Shown here one piece after another: positions 5,393 through 8,387 of a stretch of DNA of 8,387 nucleotides (positions within the stretch are counted from its first letter, which is position 1; every line of letters begins with the position of its first letter). The position numbers and the translations under genes were made by a program. The stretch spans positions 1 through 8,387 of the forward strand of contig DJOV01000024.1 in the NCBI GenBank assembly GCA_002437285.1, written 5' to 3'. Under the pieces are notes generated by a model. That model was not told the DNA's origin. It was given only the letters and a program-made list of their open reading frames with translations, and did no database searches. Source of the DNA: Prevotella sp. UBA6429. GTDB taxonomy: Bacteria > Bacteroidota > Bacteroidia > Bacteroidales > Bacteroidaceae.

Positions 5393-8353
5393 ATGCCACA
5401 ATCTATGAGAAAAAGCTTCCTCTTGGCAATTCTATTGTTAATGACAACAATGGCATTCGCCCAGAAAAGAGAGATTTCGGGGTTCTTGGTCGACAGCGAG
5501 TCGAAAGAACCTCTGTCGCTTGCCACCGTCCAACTACTCAAGATGGACTCCACGTTCATCAGCGGAGCGTTGTCCAACGACAGCGGAAAGTTTGTCATCA
5601 AGGCTCCCGCCAACGAAAGGTATCTGCTCAAGGTGACCAGCGTGGGCTACCTACCCGCTGTCAAACGCATACAGATGCAAGATGACCATGACCTCAACAT
5701 GGGCCTCTTGCAAGTACTGGCCAACTCCACCCTGCTCAAGGAAGCGGTGGTCAAGGCACAGGCGCTGAAGGTGACCGTCAAGGAAGATACCTTTATATAT
5801 AATAGCGCCGCCTACCGCACACCGGAAGGATCGACCATCGAGGAACTGGTCAAGCGGCTCCCAGGCGCCAAGGTGGATGACGACGGAAAGATCACCATCA
5901 ACGGAAAGGAAGTGAAGAAAATACTCGTGGACGGAAAGGAATTCATGACTGGAGACACCAAGACGGCCATGAAAAACATACCGACATCCATTATCGACAA
6001 AGTGAAAGCCTACGACCAGAAGAGCGACTTGGCACGTGTCACCGGCATTGACGACGGAGACGAGCAGACCGTGCTTGACTTCGGGACAAAGACGGGAAAG
6101 AACAAGGGACTCATGGCAAACGCTGACGTGGGCGTCGGCACCAAGGACCGATACTCCGCAAGGCTCTTTGGAGGCTACTTCAACAGCGACTGGCGCGTCT
6201 TCGGCATGGCCAACGCCAACAACGTCAACGACATGGGGTTTGGCGGGCGAGGCGGTGGCTTCGGGCGTGGACGAAGCGGTCTCAACGCCTCCAAGATGGT
6301 GGGCACCAACATCAACTATGAGAAGAAAGACACACTCAAGGTAGATGGCAGCGTCAGATGGAACCACAGCGACGGAGACGCATACAGCAAGACTTCATCC
6401 GAAAACTTCGTGAGCACCGTGGGGTCGTTCTCCAACAGCATCAACCAAAACTTTTCGAGAAGCAACAACTGGAACGCACAGTTTCGCGTGGAATGGACAC
6501 CGGACAGCATGACCAATATCATGTTCCGCCCGACAATGAACTACAGCACCAGCGACGGCTTGTCGGCAAGCCAGTCGGCATCGTTCAACGAGGATCCATA
6601 CAAGTATGTCACCGACCCGCTCGCCCTGGAATCGCTGAAAGAGCTGAGCGAGGATAGCGTCGTGGTCAACTCCAGCCAGCGCTCTTCCATGAGCTACAGC
6701 GAGAGCAAAAGCTTCGGAGGCATGTTACAGTTCAACCGACGCCTCAATACCAAAGGACGCAACGTGACCTTGAGAGCCGACGCCAACTACAGCGACTCGC
6801 ACTCCAACAGCCTGTCAATGAACAACGTGCATCTCTACCAACTCAAAGACAGCTACGGAAACGACTCCACCTACCAGACCAACCGATACACCCTGACACC
6901 CAGCAAGAGATGGAACTACACCTTGCAGGCCACGTACAGCGAGCCTCTCTGGAAAGGTGCCTTCCTGCAACTGCGCTACCGTTTCAATTACAGTTACAAC
7001 AAGAGTGACCGCAGCACTTACGACTTCTCCAACCTCGGCGAAGACTTCTTCTCCGGCCTGCAGTCGGGCTATCGCCTCTGGGACAACTACCTGGGACGCC
7101 TCGACAAGCCCTACACTGACTATCTGGACAGCGACCTGAGCCGCTACTCGGAGTACAAGAACTACACGCACAGCATCGAACTGATGTTCCGCATGATACA
7201 AGCCAAGTGGCAGATGAACGCCGGTGTGCTGGCACAACCGCAGAAATCGCATTACATACAAGACTACCAGGGCGTGAGCGTCGACACTACCCGCACCGTC
7301 TTCAACATCTCACCGACCTTCGACTTCCGCTACCGCTTCAACAAGGTGAGCAACCTCAGGCTCAACTACCGGGCTTCCACATCGCAGCCCAGCATCACCG
7401 ACTTGCTCGACATCTACGACGACTCCAATCCGCTCAACATCTCCACGGGTAACCCGGGACTGAAGCCTTCGTTCACACAGCGCTTCTCCGTCTTCTACAA
7501 CAGCTACTTCCAGAAGACCAAGCAAGCCGTCATGGCCAATATGGGATTCAACACCACAAGCAACTCCATCAGCCAGGCAGTGACCTACAATGAGCAGACA
7601 GGCGGACGCATCACACGACCGGAAAACATCAACGGCAACTGGAGCATCAACTCCGCCCTGATGTTCAACACACCCCTCGACTCAGCCGGCAACTGGAACG
7701 TGAACACGTTCACCGACTTCAACTTCAACAACAACGTAGGCTACGTGACCTTGAAGCGCGACCAGAGCTCGCAGAAGAACACGACCAAGGACATGAACAT
7801 CAACGAGCGGCTGTCTGCCAGCTACCGCAACGACTGGCTTGAGGTGGAGTTTGACGGATCGCTGGGCTATCGCCACTCACGTAATGAGCTGCAGACCACA
7901 TCCAACCTCGACACATGGCAGTTCTCCTATGGTCTCAACTTCAATGTCAGGGCGCCTTGGGGAACCACCCTCGCCACTGACGTCCACATGAACAGCCGAC
8001 GCGGATACAACGACGCATCGCTCAACACCAACGAGTTTGTGTGGAACGCCCAACTGTCACAAAGTTTCCTCAAGGGCAAGCCGCTGACCGTGATGCTCCA
8101 GTTCTACGACATCCTGCACAACCAGAGCAACTTCTCCCGTTCGCTCAGCGCCAGCCAGAGAACCGACACGGAATACAACGCCATCAACAGCTACGTGATG
8201 CTGCACGTCAACTACCGTCTCAACCTCTTTGGCGGCAAAAATGACCGCCGCGGCATGGACGGACCGGGCGACAGACCTGGACGAGGCGGGCGTGACCGCG
8301 GTGGCTTCCGCCCAGGGCCTCCTCCCGGAGGCGGCTTCGGCGGACCGAGATAA
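5393..8353 (+). CDS. Outer-membrane beta-barrel protein with carboxypeptidase-regulatory-like N-terminus (OMP_b-brl_3 type)
   Basis: A 986-residue TonB-receptor-like outer-membrane protein; its ligand is unknown. Signal peptide residues 5-23 (MRKSFLLAILLLMTTMAFA, then Gln) suggest the ATG at 5405 (Met5) may be the true start instead of 5393. Residues about 26-105 form a CarboxypepD_reg-like beta-sandwich (ISGFLVDSESKEPLSLATVQL). Residues about 115-235 form a plug-like domain with the family hallmarks ILVDGKEF (177-184) and TGIDDG (217-222). From about 240 to 945 alternating aromatic/polar strands fit a large barrel, ending near NSYVMLHVNYRLNLF. A Gly/Arg-rich loop sits at 281-296, and the final 40 residues (947-986) are rich in Gly, Arg, Pro and Asp. 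No SusD-like partner is seen, so a SusC role is unlikely. The next possible gene begins 3 bases after the stop, suggesting co-transcription. Family is confident, function is not. Confidence 0.88.
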   Translation: MPQSMRKSFLLAILLLMTTMAFAQKREISGFLVDSESKEPLSLATVQLLKMDSTFISGALSNDSGKFVIKAPANERYLLKVTSVGYLPAVKRIQMQDDHDLNMGLLQVLANSTLLKEAVVKAQALKVTVKEDTFIYNSAAYRTPEGSTIEELVKRLPGAKVDDDGKITINGKEVKKILVDGKEFMTGDTKTAMKNIPTSIIDKVKAYDQKSDLARVTGIDDGDEQTVLDFGTKTGKNKGLMANADVGVGTKDRYSARLFGGYFNSDWRVFGMANANNVNDMGFGGRGGGFGRGRSGLNASKMVGTNINYEKKDTLKVDGSVRWNHSDGDAYSKTSSENFVSTVGSFSNSINQNFSRSNNWNAQFRVEWTPDSMTNIMFRPTMNYSTSDGLSASQSASFNEDPYKYVTDPLALESLKELSEDSVVVNSSQRSSMSYSESKSFGGMLQFNRRLNTKGRNVTLRADANYSDSHSNSLSMNNVHLYQLKDSYGNDSTYQTNRYTLTPSKRWNYTLQATYSEPLWKGAFLQLRYRFNYSYNKSDRSTYDFSNLGEDFFSGLQSGYRLWDNYLGRLDKPYTDYLDSDLSRYSEYKNYTHSIELMFRMIQAKWQMNAGVLAQPQKSHYIQDYQGVSVDTTRTVFNISPTFDFRYRFNKVSNLRLNYRASTSQPSITDLLDIYDDSNPLNISTGNPGLKPSFTQRFSVFYNSYFQKTKQAVMANMGFNTTSNSISQAVTYNEQTGGRITRPENINGNWSINSALMFNTPLDSAGNWNVNTFTDFNFNNNVGYVTLKRDQSSQKNTTKDMNINERLSASYRNDWLEVEFDGSLGYRHSRNELQTTSNLDTWQFSYGLNFNVRAPWGTTLATDVHMNSRRGYNDASLNTNEFVWNAQLSQSFLKGKPLTVMLQFYDILHNQSNFSRSLSASQRTDTEYNAINSYVMLHVNYRLNLFGGKNDRRGMDGPGDRPGRGGRDRGGFRPGPPPGGGFGGPR

Positions 8354-8356
8354 GAC

Positions 8357-8387
8357 ATGAAGACAGGCTTTGCGGCCATAATGAATA
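8357..8387 (+). CDS. Possible start of a further gene, cut by window edge
   Basis: An ATG three bases after the barrel gene stop opens a frame MKTGFAAIMN with no stop before the window ends. The tight spacing and the lack of a terminator after the barrel gene are what an operon would show. Ten codons are too few to identify a product or to rule out chance. A second in-frame ATG lies at 8381. Confidence 0.3.
   Translation, partial: MKTGFAAIMN

Noticed and set aside
5651..6367. 238-codon open frame on the minus strand within the barrel gene
   Set aside because: It is a shadow of a confident beta-barrel gene. The translation resembles no family I know and has no promoter or intergenic space.
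1..8387. CRISPR array, tRNA, rRNA, insertion sequence, phage or defence genes
   Set aside because: No regularly spaced repeats, cloverleaf or rRNA-like sequence, transposase or integrase motifs, or terminal inverted repeats were seen on either strand by eye.

Overview
The window reads as chromosomal DNA from a Bacteroidota bacterium, most likely a Prevotella-like (Prevotellaceae) member. Four things point there. Intergenic gaps are AT-rich while the genes are moderately GC-rich. Putative promoters match the Bacteroidota -7 consensus TAnnTTTG, with a weak TTTG-like -33 box. There is a large outer-membrane beta-barrel protein of the family with an N-terminal carboxypeptidase-regulatory-like domain. 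A secreted glycoside hydrolase ends in a tail resembling the type IX secretion (Por) sorting domain. The species cannot be fixed from this window.

Layout, left to right. (1) Positions 1-329, minus strand: the N-terminal third of asnA (ammonia-dependent asparagine synthetase), cut by the window edge. (2) 330-660: a divergent, AT-rich intergenic region with a promoter candidate for each flanking gene and one terminator-like hairpin that has no obvious gene to terminate. (3) 661-3426, plus: a secreted, multi-domain protein with a GH128-like (Glyco_hydro_cc) catalytic core, a fibronectin III-like domain, three consecutive beta-rich modules, of which the first two look H-type-lectin-like, and a C-terminal sorting-like tail. 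(4) A perfect 13-bp hairpin at 3452-3482. (5) 3506-3952, plus: a hotdog-fold acyl-CoA thioesterase of the MenI/EntH type, with Ser in place of the usual active-site-loop His. (6) 3966-4015: a strong bidirectional terminator between converging genes. (7) 4077-5144, minus: aroB, 3-dehydroquinate synthase, complete with all metal ligands. (8) 5145-5392: a divergent intergenic region with an aroB promoter candidate and a leader hairpin just before the next start codon. (9) 5393-8353, plus: a 986-residue outer-membrane beta-barrel protein with an Arg/Gly/Pro-rich tail, followed after 3 bases by the possible start of another gene.

The genes do not form one pathway. asnA and aroB are housekeeping biosynthesis genes (asparagine, chorismate), and the thioesterase may belong to menaquinone synthesis, which draws on chorismate. 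The glycosidase and the barrel protein are cell-envelope or surface functions. The glycosidase has no SusC/SusD pair beside it, so it is not an obvious polysaccharide utilisation locus. I found no mobile element, CRISPR array, tRNA, rRNA or defence system, and nothing that clearly amounts to an undescribed system. The most interesting items are the domain architecture and export signals of the glycosidase, the His-to-Ser change in the thioesterase, and the RG-rich regions of the barrel protein.
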